DNA of 64,000 bases, from NCBI GenBank assembly GCA_018873225.1, contig JAEILZ010000002.1, positions 806,001 to 870,000 on the forward strand. The letters run 5' to 3'. Each line of letters opens with the position of its first letter. Position 1 is the first letter of the stretch. Positions 23,557 through 34,649 of this stretch are shown here, in pieces. The notes under the pieces are model-generated. The model saw only the letters and a list, made by a program, of their open reading frames with translations. It ran no database searches and was not told where the DNA came from. The position numbers and the translations under genes were made by a program. Origin of the DNA: [Phialemoniopsis] sp. UDSM-2020. Its lineage: Eukaryota; Ascomycota; Sordariomycetes; Thyridiales; Thyridiaceae.

Positions 23557-24339
23557 TTACGTAGTTGCGGTCATATCTATGCTTTGCAACAGAAAAGCAA
23601 TATTCTCTGTCTGACTGGTGACATTCGTAAAAGTGCGTGCGGTAACGAAGCTCTTATCGTCCTTGGACCATGGGCACTTACCGCACTCGCAGAGGAAGTC
23701 AAAATACTTCGGGTACTGGCCTCGGAAGTAGCTCAGTTTCTCGTCGAGCTCTAGACGTTTGTCACCATCCCTCTCAATCAGCCTCATCAGGTACACGCGG
23801 TAGATAGTATTGAAAATCTCCCGCTCGGATGCTGTGACGGGGCCCGTTGGCAGCTTGTCGATTGCGGGGAGAAGATCGGTGTGAGTCTTGGCGGCGAGTA
23901 CAATAGCCTGCACGGGTGTCTCAGTAGGCTTCTTTGCGGGCTTCTGCAAGGCCAACTTCTTGGTGGCCGTCGTAGATGGCACTTTGCAGTGCAGGCCCGA
24001 TGGAGGGCCCGGGAGTCTGCTCAGCGAGGGGCCAGGAAGCTTGCTCGACGGAGCTTGAGGCAAGCTACTGACCTTCGGCGCTGGGAATTTTCGAGGCGGT
24101 AGCGAAGAGCCCGGAACGACGAACGGAGTCTTGGAGCCAGTCGGACCCTTGATGATGTCAGCCACCATCTTCCTCTTCTCTGCCTGTCCAAGTATCTGTC
24201 CAGCGCCCGGAGTCTTTACCTGCTTGACGGCCCTCAGCTGAGGCGTGCTGGCGACACCGACTTTGCGTGCAACGGGAAGCTTGCCGAGCGGCAGCTTCGA
24301 GGGCGGTGCTGGAAGGCGGCTGGTCTGAGGGATAGGCAT
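23557..24339 (-). CDS. Pro/Lys-rich protein of unknown function
   Basis: About 260 residues. The first ~150 are low-complexity and rich in Pro, Ser, Lys and Leu, with repeated SKLPxP/SRLPGP-like segments (SSKLPGPSLSRLPGPPSG), and are probably disordered and basic. The remaining ~100 form a more ordered domain (EREIFNTIYRVYLMRLIERD, LDEKLSYFRGQYPKYFDFLC). An optional intron (GTAAGT at 23681 to ATAG at 23577, 105 nt) would remove residues after CECG and keep the same C-terminal DMTATT, so two isoform models are possible. No signal peptide or known motif is seen. The gene is convergent with the GH127 gene. The A-run at about 24370 lies in its 5' UTR on this strand. Confidence 0.6.
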   Translation of the reverse strand: MPIPQTSRLPAPPSKLPLGKLPVARKVGVASTPQLRAVKQVKTPGAGQILGQAEKRKMVADIIKGPTGSKTPFVVPGSSLPPRKFPAPKVSSLPQAPSSKLPGPSLSRLPGPPSGLHCKVPSTTATKKLALQKPAKKPTETPVQAIVLAAKTHTDLLPAIDKLPTGPVTASEREIFNTIYRVYLMRLIERDGDKRLELDEKLSYFRGQYPKYFDFLCECGKCPWSKDDKSFVTARTFTNVTSQTENIAFLLQSIDMTATT

Positions 24340-24646
24340 GGTTCTGGTAGGAGATGCTAGATGTGGCTGAAGAAAAAAAAAAAAAAGTTGGAATGAGGCG
24401 AACTAGTGTTTTGACATGTGTAAGTTGAGATGCTATGGTATGAACCCAGGTGTCCAAATCATCATGTAAGAGGTGGAGGAATTCTTTTATACGCGTGACA
24501 ACAAAACCTGGTAGTTAAACACTAGGATACAACTTTCTTTCATGTCCTGTATTGTCCATCGACAAAGTCATTGTTGCAACAGCACTTGATCCTACACAAA
24601 GAGACCTTTGTCTTTTGCGAACAACCACGAGCCTTCCTTTTTCATA
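24340..24646. other. Intergenic
   Basis: About 300 bp: the promoter of the Pro-rich gene and the 3' UTR of the PEBP gene. It includes a 14-base A run at about 24371. No gene is seen. Confidence 0.35.
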
Positions 24647-25519
24647 TCACTGCTTTTTGTTCTGTGCGTAAATGAAGTTCGCAGCTTTTGGCACATGCTT
24701 AGCCCAGGCAATTATCAAGTTGAGATAAAAACAAACTCACCAACAGGGAGGAGTCCGTTCTCAGCAGACCAGCCTCGTACGCCATGCCTTTCCTCTCCGG
24801 TGCCCCAATGCTGCCTATTCTTCGGCTTGGACAAATGCAGCTTGTCAGTGGTGCCGTTAGCCGGAGCGAAGACGAGAAGCACGTATCGGTGCTTTCCCGT
24901 CTTGGGCGGCGGCCCCGGAGGCTTGTACTCGATGAGGTCATGAAGCGAATCAATGTCAACTTCCGAGCAAGACCCACTGGAATCGGAGGGCGCAGATACG
25001 CCGGTGGCAATCCAGTGGCACATCTCGGACCACTTGGGCTCGTCGCGAGACGGCGCATCGGGATCGGTGAGCGTGACCACGTAGGTGGTGTCCGAATGGC
25101 AACGGAAGTCATCCTTGGCCGGGGTGAGCTTGATGGACGGTGCGGCTTGGAGCTTCTTGGGCTTGAGCGTGTTGCCGAGGGATGCCTTGTTGCTGGAAGA
25201 CCACTTTGCCTCAACGAGCAAGGATGGTACAAAGTCATCGATTACTGCGAAGATTCTGTGTCAGCCTGATTCGCAGACTCTAGCCACCTCGACGTACCGG
25301 TAGGTATAATCTCAGCTTTCTCGAGCCTAGGAGAAAGGAGGGTTAGCCAAGTGGCCATGGATGTCTCCTATGTGAGACGCACTGATGTCGGACATTCTGC
25401 ACATCATTCTGCACGCTGTCACTTTCGTGACTGCCGATGATCTTCTGTTCTGCTGATGCTATCGAGGGGCAGAGGACGGCCGCAGCCCAAACGAGACGGG
25501 TGATCTTATGGGAGATCAT
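24647..25519 (-). CDS. PEBP family protein (TFS1/carboxypeptidase Y inhibitor-like), probably secretory
   Basis: A 235-residue phosphatidylethanolamine-binding protein. Four exons were assembled from splice sites: 25383-25519, 25298-25326, 24741-25244 and 24647-24684. The signature motifs are intact: TLTDPDAPSRDEP (ligand-pocket DPDxP), MCHWIATG and GKHRYVLLVFAP (GxHR). The typical lead-in LEKAEIIPTVIDDFVP and C-terminal tail ANFIYAQNKKQ are also present. The N-terminus MISHKITRLVWAAAVLCPSIASA is a signal peptide, so it enters the secretory pathway, unlike cytosolic TFS1. It may bind lipid or inhibit a serine carboxypeptidase; the exact role is unknown. The 29-nt second exon is unusually small but needed for frame and homology. 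Confidence 0.83.
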
Positions 25520-26156
25520 GATGGCGTGGGCGAGTGGCGCTCTGTGATTTCAATGTCAACGGGATTGGATTGAGACGCGTACTGGGCAGCCAATTTGCAA
25601 GGTGGTAGCTCGGAGGGACCAGCTCGAGATAAATCAACTCATTTGCTATGCTCCAGGTCTTTGTTGGTGGGCGGAGGAGAGCTGTAGAACTCGGCAGTCG
25701 TGGCTGAAGGTGCTGGGATAAGGTCGATGGTGGCCCCACCTCTCGTGATGTCATTCCACATCACCCGTTGTGGTGTCGCGTGCGCAGACCGAGTAAAGCG
25801 CGTACAGTCGCGTTGAAATTGGCAGAGCTCACTCTTGGATACAGCGAGAGGCTGGCTACCAACAGAGCTGCCGCGCGCATTTCGATCGTGTGCGCTGCAG
25901 CTGTGCTCGGTCTGCGTAGAATGCCCTAGCAGCGAGATCCTGCCATGCGAACAAGGAGACGACCCACGCTCTCCCGCTGTTCATGAATGGAACTGTGCAA
26001 AGTGAAGTGCAGCCCGTTTTCTTTTCTTCTTCTATGCCCCTAATCTCTCTTTGAGCTCCAATCGCCATGCTGCACAAGCTACCAACTCCGCCCGATGCTT
26101 AGATCAATCACGTCGTCACCTCGTCACTCGTCCCGATACTGTAGTCACCCACAACC
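25520..26156. other. Intergenic
   Basis: About 640 bp holding the promoter of the PEBP gene and the 3' flank of the GFA gene. I see no supported ORF. Confidence 0.4.
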
Positions 26157-26860
26157 TCACTCCTCGTTCTCTTCATCTTCATTCTCTTCTAAGGGATTTC
26201 CGTCATCATCGAGCTGCGTGCTCTTCTTGTCCAGTCCCTCCCATTTGACCAAGCCATCATCTTTGAACTGCAATACTCGCTGCGGGTAGAAGAGGTGGCA
26301 CTGCGGCTTGAAGGCCTCGACACCCCTCTTGCTGCTGATCTCCTGGATGAGGGGCGGGAAGAGTAAAATCATGTTCCGACCTTCATCCATGATTGGCGCT
26401 CGGCAGTAGTCGCAGTAGACCTTGCACGGCAGATCATGGTGGCGCGCCTTGTCTGCCGTGTGGTAGAATCCGAGTCCCTCGGCGCCATTGGCAAAGTTGA
26501 TGTCCTCCTTGTGAAAGATTGCTGCCCACTGAAATGGCGCCTGCATACCGAAAGTTTTGTCAGTGTCTGAATCAGAGCGAAAATAAGATGCGCGTGGGTA
26601 CTCACGCCGTGCAGCTTCTTGCAGTCTCCGCAGTGGCAGTACTTGGACGAGAGCGGCTTCTCCCTGCTCAGCTCATAAGTCACCCTCCCGCAGTGGCATT
26701 TGCCGTGCCATTGGGTCTTGAATCCGTCGGGCTTGGGCCCAAATGGCGCCTTGTTCTCCCAAGAGTCCTCGCGGTTTGACATCTTCGGGCGTTTGTGCGG
26801 CGGCGTGTCGGCGTCTGAGTTTCGACGAGGCGAAGTTTTGCCGTTCGCTGATGAGCCCAT
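26157..26860 (-). CDS. GFA/CENP-V domain protein (glutathione-dependent formaldehyde-activating enzyme-like)
   Basis: A 212-residue Zn-binding protein in two exons (26606-26860 and 26157-26540). Zn-ligand motifs of the GFA fold are present: GKCHCGRVTYEL, KYCHCGDCKKLHG interrupted by the intron just after, and CDYCRAP. The body reads APFQWAAIFHKED and IQEISSKRGVEAF. Family members include formaldehyde-glutathione adduct enzymes and many uncharacterised fungal proteins. The N-terminal 40 residues are charged and disordered, containing KRPK, a possible nuclear localisation signal. The C-terminus ends in an acidic run (EENEDEENEE). ATG 26860 is the first in frame. The specific reaction is unknown. 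Confidence 0.85.
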
Positions 26861-27620
26861 GACCAATGACTGGAGTAGGTAGGTGGGGCCTGCACGAGGA
26901 ATTATAACAAGGGAGAACAGTTGAGAACACTTGGTCTTGATCTACGTTCTCTTAGTCTCTTTATCACCGGTGGGAAAGCTTTTCAGGTCGCGAACTTCCA
27001 TTTTCAACGGATCATTACTGACGTCATCTATGACAGTTGATTCTGCGAATTAAAGCTACCGCGTTCGCGTCTCTAAGCGCTGTGCACTTCGCTCGGCACG
27101 GGCCGCCTCCGGGGCGGGCTTCCATTTTGATCCACTTCTTTTGAGTTGACAGGGCTTATGCCAGTGATCCCATACCCACGATGGCCAAGCCAGCACCTTT
27201 TTGCACGTGAGGTTGAGGCAGCACTCTTCGCGCCTGGTGCACGGTGCCATGATGCCCGTTGCTTATCAGGATAAGGTCACCTTCGTCTGAATAGCGGCCT
27301 TGAAAAGAACAATAGGGTTGTCTTCAACAATAGCCACTAGGCTAAAGAGGCACGTTGATTGGTCCAACGCCAACTCTGAATGGATCCTCGAGATGGTGTT
27401 CTCGACAATAGGATGTCGTCAATAGGACATCTTGAGCCTCGCACACAAGACGCATATAAATCTCGACAGACTTGCCAGTTCCACCTTCTCTTTTCTTTCT
27501 TTCTACACATCCATCGATCTTTGGACTTCAGCGACTCTCTATTCTGTCCCAGAGTATATTTCAAACCCTCGAGTTCCCAAGTCTTGAACAGTCATCGTCG
27601 CCTCTCAACCACAAGCAATC
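26861..27620. other. Intergenic left of the BTB array
   Basis: About 760 bp: a divergent promoter zone for the GFA gene (minus) and the first BTB gene (plus). Short ORFs here lack recognisable motifs. Confidence 0.4.
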
Positions 27621-28641
27621 ATGGTAAACAACGATTACGAAGAGCCATGGAACGATTGCGAGGAGCCATGGGAACTTGACTACACAATCTTCCAGAGCGG
27701 CCTCTGTTCCGACGCCGTCGTTGTCTGTGGTGACCAGTCTTGGCCGGTTCACACTGTCTACGTCTGCAGCCAGAGTCTTTGGTTCGACAAGGCTTTCAAC
27801 GGCCCGTTCAAGGTTCGTCATCCCGAAACCAAGCTTGCAACCGCCGCAGTCTGACACTCCCTCAGGAAGCGGACAGCAAGACCGTCACAATCCACGACCA
27901 GAGACCTACCATCATTGAGGCCATCCTCACATGGATGTACACCAGAGGTAGGTGCACCCGCCACTCTTTTGTCTTCTGTTCTCCCGACTGACAACTTCTT
28001 CTTTTGCAATAGAAATCTTCCTCCACGTCGCCACAGAGTCCGGCAAGCACCCGACCATCGAGACCATCGCCCTCCTCTGGCAGGCCGCCGACTTTTTCTG
28101 CCTCCCCGACCTCCGCGACAAGATCTACCAGTACACCCTCTCCTACCTCGACGCCCAGTGCAAGCTCGTCTGCGCCTTCCTCCCGCCCTCCTGGGGCCCC
28201 GGCGGCGACCAGGCGCAGCAGTACGACGAGCTCGTCGGCGACCTGTGCCAGACGCTCCTGTCCTTCTTCAGCGGCGAGATCCGCGGCGCCGACCCCATTC
28301 GCCATTTGGTCATGGACTTTGTCTTCGCCGTGCGCCTGTCCCTGCTCCGCCGGCCCGAGTTCCAGGCCACGCTGCGCGCGTGCCCGGACCTAGCGCTCGC
28401 GATGCTCGACGTGGTCACCCACAGGGAGGAGTTCGATTGGGGCAACACCATCAATAGATGCGGCGAACTCATCAGCAAGGAGTGCCGGTGGTGCGGTGTC
28501 GAGATGGAGGATCTGACCACGGACGTGGGCGGGTACTGCCCCTACAGAAGGGAGAACTCGGAGGCCTGGCTGTTGTGCCACAAGTGCTACGAGCGAAGCG
28601 GCGAGTTTGAGGTGTGGACGAACCGTAGGTGGGGTGCCTGA
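27621..28641 (+). CDS. BTB/POZ protein 1 of the array, with C-terminal Cys module
   Basis: A 300-residue protein in three exons (27621-27812, 27866-27947, 28013-28641). The BTB core reads CSDAVVVCGDQSWPVHTVYV, then SLWFDKAFNGPFK, an intron, and DSKTVTIHDQRPTIIEAILTWMY. A helical half follows (IALLWQAADFFCLPDLRDKIY), the array's counterpart of LLWVLGDYFQLPxL. The C-terminus has a likely zinc-binding pair, CRWCGVEM and CHKCYER, as in copies 3 and 6. BTB domains dimerise and often bridge substrates to Cullin-3 ligases or bind transcriptional partners; which applies here is unknown. It is the most divergent copy: its acidic N-terminus contains a doubled EEPW motif. Confidence 0.82.
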
Positions 28642-29115
28642 TCGTCGGGGAACCTTTTGAGCTTTCGCGGTCGTAGGGGTTTGAGTTCTAGAATATCAAA
28701 TTTATTTTATCATATTTGCGCATGACATGATCATTCTGAGTGACCTCTCGTTCATGAGTCACATGTTGTCTGAGATCTTCGTGTGTCGCAGTTGCACTTG
28801 CCGGGTTCGGACTTGTCACCTTTGTAGCAGCGAATGACCCCTAAACTTAGCATACAGGGAAGCAACGACCTACCTACCTAGGTACTTTACCTAGGTAGCT
28901 ACTGGCTGCCTACCTACCTCACTTCCTCCTCACCCCATTGCGGTTTGATCTTTGCATTCAACGACCAAACAAACCACCGGTAATCGAGACGCGTAGCACG
29001 TGCCGCATCGCGTCAGAGGACCAGAAAACGCCGCATAACGTAGCCTCCTCTGGATACTTTCCTGCCGCAACTTCAATCGGCCTACTTGTAGCACCACAAG
29101 CCCACAAACACCACA
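28642..29115. other. Intergenic, BTB array
   Basis: About 470 bp. It contains a short repeat patch at about 28869-28920 built from CCTACCTA and ACCTAGGTA words, in part mutually inverted. No gene is seen. Confidence 0.45.
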
Positions 29116-30142
29116 ATGGACGAATATTCCGGATGGCTAGACTCTTACTCGGACGATGCTTTTGATGAGTTCTCACGCTATGCCGATTACGCTTCGACAT
29201 ACAGCAACGACGAAGAGGAGAATGGAGCCGAGGATGTTGATGACGAGATTTCGGTCGATCCATTGAATTGCAGTGGCAGTAGTAGCCAAGACCAGCGCCA
29301 GGAACCGCGTAGTGAAGAGCAGTAAGTAAATTCGCCTCGATTAGTCTTCCGTGAGACAGCAACTGACCTCGCACTTCCAGGGTGCGACACTTCTACCGTA
29401 CTCCAGACGCCTCCATTGTCAGCATGCGAGAGACCATACCTATCCGCAAGGATATCGTATGCGGCAGCAGCAAGTGGTTCTCAGCTGCTTTTACAGGCCT
29501 ATTCGAGGTGAGTGTCGTATACCGCAGCTGACTGGACGAGTGACTAAAAGACCGATAGGAGAGCCGGACCGGTGTTGTCGAAATCAACGAGTTTGACCCT
29601 CAGCTGCTCCGTTGCTTGGTCAAGTATCTCTACAACTTGAGTATGCGCTTTCCTAACTTCTATGCCGGATATTTACATAACATTCTAGCTAACAATTATT
29701 CTGTACAGGCTTCCAATACGCAATGAGACACACGATGCGCGTCAAGCAATGTAACTCGTTCAGAGCAAGCATACTCCTCTGGGTCCTGGGAGACTACTTT
29801 CAGCTCGAGTCCCTGAGGGACAAGGCACTGGAAAGGCTGAAGTCGCTATGCGATGAATTGTGGGAAAAATTCCGTGCAAGATGCTCTGTGGTGCTGTACA
29901 ATGAGACCGGAACAATCGAGGACTGGGAGGTCGATGTGGCTCCGCTCCGAGAGGGTGTCCTAACCGCCTACGTCGACTACCCCCAGGCCAAGCCCTGCCA
30001 GGAGGTGCTGGTCAGCGTCTTTAGGAGCCCAGCGCTTGAAATGTTCGAAGCCCACCGGCCCGATGTCGTCTTTGAGTCTATTAGGGCCGCTGTTCCTGAG
30101 TACATTGAGGATGTGGCCCAGCAGTACAACTGCATCCCTTAG
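29116..30142 (+). CDS. BTB/POZ protein 2 of the array
   Basis: A 282-residue protein in four exons (29116-29321, 29381-29507, 29559-29640, 29709-30142). It shows the array's exon plan exactly: a 127-nt exon carrying the first BTB half (PDASIVSMRETIPIRKDIVC, SSKWFSAAFTGLFE), then an 82-nt exon (ESRTGVVEINEFDPQLLRCL). The last exon holds ILLWVLGDYFQLESLRDKAL and YPQAKPCQEVLVSVF. The N-terminal ~70 residues are acidic and Tyr/Ser-rich (SNDEEENGAEDVDDE), unlike other copies. No Cys module is seen. The function is unknown beyond BTB-mediated protein interaction. Confidence 0.82.
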
Positions 30143-30563
30143 ACAGGTGTTTGGACGATGTCGAATGGAAAAGATCAAGGAGTGTTTTAGTGCGAAGTTC
30201 TTTGATGACGTGCCAGAAGTAATCTCACGAAGTCCAGGCGCTTCTTGCTAGCAGGAAGCTGCCATCGGGCACAAGCAGGAGCTTAAGAATACTTCAATTC
30301 GATGTAATCATAGAGTAGGCGAATGCATGTTTCAACTCAAGGCAGTGACGTCGTTCTTGTTGGTGCGTAGACATATTGAATGGGTGGCTTCGCTGTCCTT
30401 ACTTAGTGGTGAAGCTGGCTACCAAATGAAATCTCGCACCAGGATTCGAGAAACTTAAGCACGAACATCACTTTCTTCCCATCTCGACTTCACCTTCTCC
30501 ACCACCACCACGAAACACGTAATCCCTACCCACAGATGAGCCAGCCGCCGCGATCAACAACCC
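30143..30563. other. Intergenic, BTB array
   Basis: About 420 bp of 3' UTR and promoter. No gene is seen. Confidence 0.35.
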
Positions 30564-31668
30564 ATGGCAGACGAGAGCCCACCAACCGACATGGCGGCTG
30601 CTTCGACTGAAGAAGGCAGTCAGGCCAGAACACAAAGCCGTGTCTCGAAGGCCGACTTTTCTTGCGTTCCCAAAACGTTGAAACTCCCTCTGACCGACCT
30701 GGAGAAATCAAATCTTGCCCTTCTCCTGAGCGGTGACTTCTCCGATGCCACCATCATCCATGGCGATTCAAAATGGCAGGTGCACAAGGTGATCCTTTGC
30801 ACTAGAAGCTGCTGGTTTGATAGAGCTCTCAATGGTCACTTTCAGGTTCGAAGCAATATCCTGCTCTCAAGCTGTGGATGGAATGCTGATACAATGCCAG
30901 GAAGCTAGAGTGGGCGAGCTCCGAATCGCAGAAGGCATGTTCGATAAAGACATGATTGAGTGTCTTCTGATATACCTTTACACGGGCAGTATGTTTTCGA
31001 GGCCACACTACAATTGATTCACATCTGATCAAGACATCCCTTTAGACTCCGCACTGTCATATGCAAAGCTTCGCGAGCTCAAGTCTATGCATGCTATCAC
31101 GGCTGAAGTCATCATTTGGGGTCTTGGTGACTACTTTCAGCTCGCGGATCTTCGAAATGACGCTCTTGCCAACCTGAAACACTCTTGCCAACGTGAGAGG
31201 ACTAAATTGTGTGTGCTCAATGCTCAGCCTGAGGAATACAGCGATTGCCTTGATGAGAGTATCAGAGCCGCTTTCCAAGACTTCACCAGCGCCAAGCCCT
31301 GTCAGAAGGTCCTGGTCGACCTGGTGTATGACGCTAGACTTCACCTATTCGAGACTCCTCGATTCAAAGCGTTGTTAAAGGAGGTTCCGGCTTTCGCAGC
31401 TTCTTTGGCCGAGGCTATTGTCGACTGGAAGAGCGCAGGTCAGTACTGTGGTGGCATACGGGATATGTGGGTCAGCCCTCGTATCACCTGTGTTAGCTGC
31501 CGCGATGCAATCTTCGAGGATGACCCACCACGAGCCGCATACTACTACACCGAAGACTCGAGCAGCGGTGAAAAGAAGGTCTGGCGGGTCCGCTGCAAGA
31601 AGTGTACTGGCAGTGAAGCACTTCGTCAAACACTTCCATGGCATCCGGCCAAGCCCAATCGTTCTTGA
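30564..31668 (+). CDS. BTB/POZ protein 3 of the array, with C-terminal Cys4 module
   Basis: A 334-residue protein in three exons (30564-30845, 30901-30988, 31034-31668). The BTB half reads LLLSGDFSDATIIHGDSKWQ, VHKVILCTRSCWFDRALNGH and VGELRIAEGMFDKDMIECLL. The second half reads IIWGLGDYFQLADLRNDAL, SAKPCQKVLVDLVYDARLHL and LKEVPAFAASLAEAIVDW. It is followed by GQYCGG and a probable zinc ribbon (CVSCRDAIF ... CKKCTGS). This end is closely matched by copy 6 on the other strand, including the AYYYT/VYYT and TLPWxP segments, so the two share an ancestor. The N-terminal 35 residues are Ser/Thr-rich. No signal peptide is seen. Confidence 0.85.
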
Positions 31669-32275
31669 TCAGGGAGGGAAAGCTTGATGCCACATATTAC
31701 TGGCAATCCGGCGGCGAGATTAGAATATTTTGGGGCTGCTGCATGTACATAGATTATTGAGAAAGGTCAAGGTCAAAGATAGCTATGTGCTTGCCTCTTC
31801 TTAGCGTCGCATCATTCAATGGATGACCTGAAAAATGACCAAATCAAACAATACAATGAGATCCAACCCCCACAGCCTTTCACACAGTCTTTGTTCGTGA
31901 TTGTCATGCATTATCTTGACCATCTGGAATGACCCTCTTAGTCCCATTCAATAAAACTAATCATGCCTATATAATGGCTTTGAGTATGACATACTCTCCT
32001 ACAATGTACACATGATCCTTGTTTAAAAACACTTTTAACAGCCTCTTACAGTCAATCCCTGTCCAATCCTTGCGGCCTCTTCTGAGATTCACCACTTGCC
32101 CTTCTTCTCCTCCGAGTATATAACGGACTCGCCACTATTACTTCGTCCAAACTGGAAAACACTTGACACTGAAGCCGTTTACATCACAAGACATCACCAT
32201 AATCCACGTGCAACTGTTTACTCCCCCCGAAACCGAGCTTTCAGGATATCCGAATTTCTTCTTACTACCGGCGCA
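31669..32275. other. Intergenic, BTB array
   Basis: About 600 bp of flanking sequence. Open frame continues upstream of the chosen ATG of BTB 4 (to about 32096) but without an ATG context or family similarity. No other gene is seen. Confidence 0.35.
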
Positions 32276-33070
32276 ATGTCTCCGATGGACTGCTTTCCTG
32301 AAAATATTGGCGAGAGCGCACAACAAGCTGTAGGCCATACACTGCTGGGTGCGTCGAAATGGGACTTGCATTTGCTGAGAACCGGCAAGTACGCCGATAC
32401 TAAGGTTATTTACGGAACGGACACATGGAGCCTCCACAAGGCTGTTCTCTGCAATAGATGTCCGTGGTTTGAGAAGGCCCTGGACGGCGGGTTCGAGGTA
32501 CGTACAATCCATTGAAGATAAAAATCACGTTAGACTGACAAGGCATTTAGGAAGCGATTGCTGGCGAAGTCCGGATCACGGACGACTTTTTCAGCGCGAA
32601 CGATATCAAATGTCTGCTCTTGTTCCTATACAGTCAAGGTAAGTTTCAACGCCCATGACATCCGTACTTTGCTTTTGTTGAATAGCTGATAACAATTCTT
32701 AGACTTCGACTTCACCGTCAAGATGTCGATTCATCTTGGCTACTGTGCCAGCGTCTGGGAGGCGCCTGTCATCCTTTGGGCTTTGGGCGACTTTTTCCTG
32801 CTTCCCTCTCTCTGCGAAAAGGCTCTCGGATCACTGACACAGCTTCGCGACAAGGCAGCAGACGCGAGCATGGAACAGATCGCCACCCTTATCACCGAGG
32901 CTATCAAAACGACCTATCTCGATTACAGTCATGGGGCCGACTGCAAAGAGCTCTTGCTTAGCGCGGTTCGTGGCAGGTGGGACTTCATGGACCATATTGA
33001 CTTTCTTCCTATTTACGAGGAGCTTCCCGAGCTCGCATGCGATGTGCTCAAGTACATCTTTAAAGTTTAG
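32276..33070 (+). CDS. BTB/POZ protein 4 of the array
   Basis: A 225-residue protein in three exons (32276-32497, 32551-32638, 32703-33070), the shortest member. BTB half: LHLLRTGKYADTKVIYGTDT, WSLHKAVLCNRCPWFEKALD, GEVRITDDFFSANDIKCLLL. Second half: PVILWALGDFFLLPSLCEKAL, DYSHGADCKELLLSAVRG, YEELPELACDVLKYI. Its middle exon is 88 nt, as in copies 3 and 5, against 82 nt in 1, 2, 7, 8 and 9, so 3/4/5 form a subgroup. It is closest to copy 5 (DLHLLRTGxYAD, DFDFT after the last intron), and the two are adjacent, consistent with tandem duplication. No Cys module is seen. Confidence 0.83.
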
Positions 33071-34649
33071 CCGTTCCTAAAGGGGTCAAGCAACGGACAG
33101 CATCGGGTGCGTAAGACACATCGGTGAGGACTGCACAGTTCGGCAATCTGTCTACAGTGCAGGAGTCCATCTACTCGCAGCACTCCAAGACTGAGCACTG
33201 CTGTCGGGGTGGAGGTTACTCACAGTGTGTGGGGGATGGCGATGAAGGCTGCGAGCAGAGACCAATCATCCATTAGGTAGCCTAATCACTACCGCAGACT
33301 TCGGTCGCCACGTATCGAGAGAGTCATGTGAGAATTTCCTGATCTATTGTCTTTGTATCATCATAATCAATGAATGCCATGGCTACTGACCTCCGGCCCC
33401 TCCTTTACACAGCCAAGTCTAACTCCAGATTGCTGAAGTGACATGGCAATCACGGTAAAGTCCCACGACCTCTTCAACGATTCGATACACCCGAGACCAA
33501 TATAAAGACCCTGCTTTGAGCAATCGCGACCTGAGCTGGCCCGCTTCATGAGTCGATGTGGGTAACTTTACACCGTGACAGTTTCGGTTCTCAGGTGACT
33601 CCACAGTTAGTCGTAGAGGGCACAAACGCCGTGGAAGGAAGCTGACCCTCCAGCACTAGGTTGTTACGCTCCTGTCGATGGCATTGACTCACCGGATTCA
33701 ACAGGCCCGTTCAGGCCCGTTCAGGCCCTTCAAGCACGGCAGTACACTGTGACACCTCGGCACACGTGGAACAGACCCAGAACATCACTGGCAGGTGCTG
33801 TGGCGGCGTTCATGACGTGCCGACCAGGGTCTTATGCCACCTGTGACGCTGCAACATGTAGTAGACAGGGTCGCATGACCTAGTACGTCAACCAATTACG
33901 AACGGCAATTTGGGCGAGCCTGACTTGCTACAAACTAGCTGTCAGTCTTCCTGCGGAGAGAATTCTGAATCCATGCAGCTTATGGTTTGCCTTTTCTTAC
34001 AGTGTTGCTAAACTTGGCTCCGCCTGCTAGGAGCTCATCGTCGAATAGCAATAGGGAAGTCATAGTTTGCTTAATGAGTTGCAAAGGTGTTTGGTGTTTG
34101 ATCTGTGACTCCTTGAGAGGTATGACAAGCCAGACGTGGTACGATGACATTGCTGCTTGACTGACAAGCAAGCTGTCAGTTCAGTTGCCAGCCTTAACAG
34201 ATCAAAGTTAATAAAGAAATAGATTCTGCGCTTCTAGTCAGTCTGTTTACACATGATGCGCCCGCCTAAGTCTGCTTTGTGCGGTTGTAGAAAGCAGCCT
34301 GTGAGCCCACCTGGTCAGTTAATGAAGTGGTAACACCACTGCCAGAACTGGGACTGGAATGATCTGCTAAGTGATTCTTAAGAGCTTACTTTCGGGACAC
34401 TCACTCACTCAGTCCTGACAAGGTACATGAGGCCAGCTCCTTGGGCTATCCAGCCCCCCTAGTCACGGCCACCCCACAGTATATAAATTGTTTAATCCGC
34501 CAACTCACTTGCACTTCACTTCCCACAACAACGCGTCAAGAAAGCAACCCCAACAACACTCGAAGACCAAATATCTCCAACTGTCATCGAAATTGATTGC
34601 AAAGCCAAGCAGGACTGCCAGAACATCAACAACATCGCAACCTACCACG
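33071..34649. other. Long intergenic gap within the BTB array
   Basis: About 1.6 kb with no recognisable BTB remnant and only unsupported short ORFs. It contains a small tandem repeat (next entry) and, at 34481-34490, a TATATAA-type box shortly before BTB 5. Confidence 0.4.
33702..33731 (+). repeat. Three-copy 10-bp tandem repeat (CAGGCCCGTT)
   Basis: CAGGCCCGTT occurs at 33702 and 33712, then a third, slightly changed copy (CAGGCCCTT) at 33722. It is a microsatellite-scale feature in the intergenic gap. Confidence 0.7.

Noticed and set aside
28862..28925. CCTACCTA/ACCTAGGTA patch as a CRISPR-like or telomeric array
   Set aside because: It is short, irregular and without spacers. It is a simple microsatellite in a eukaryotic genome; no CRISPR array is present anywhere in the window.
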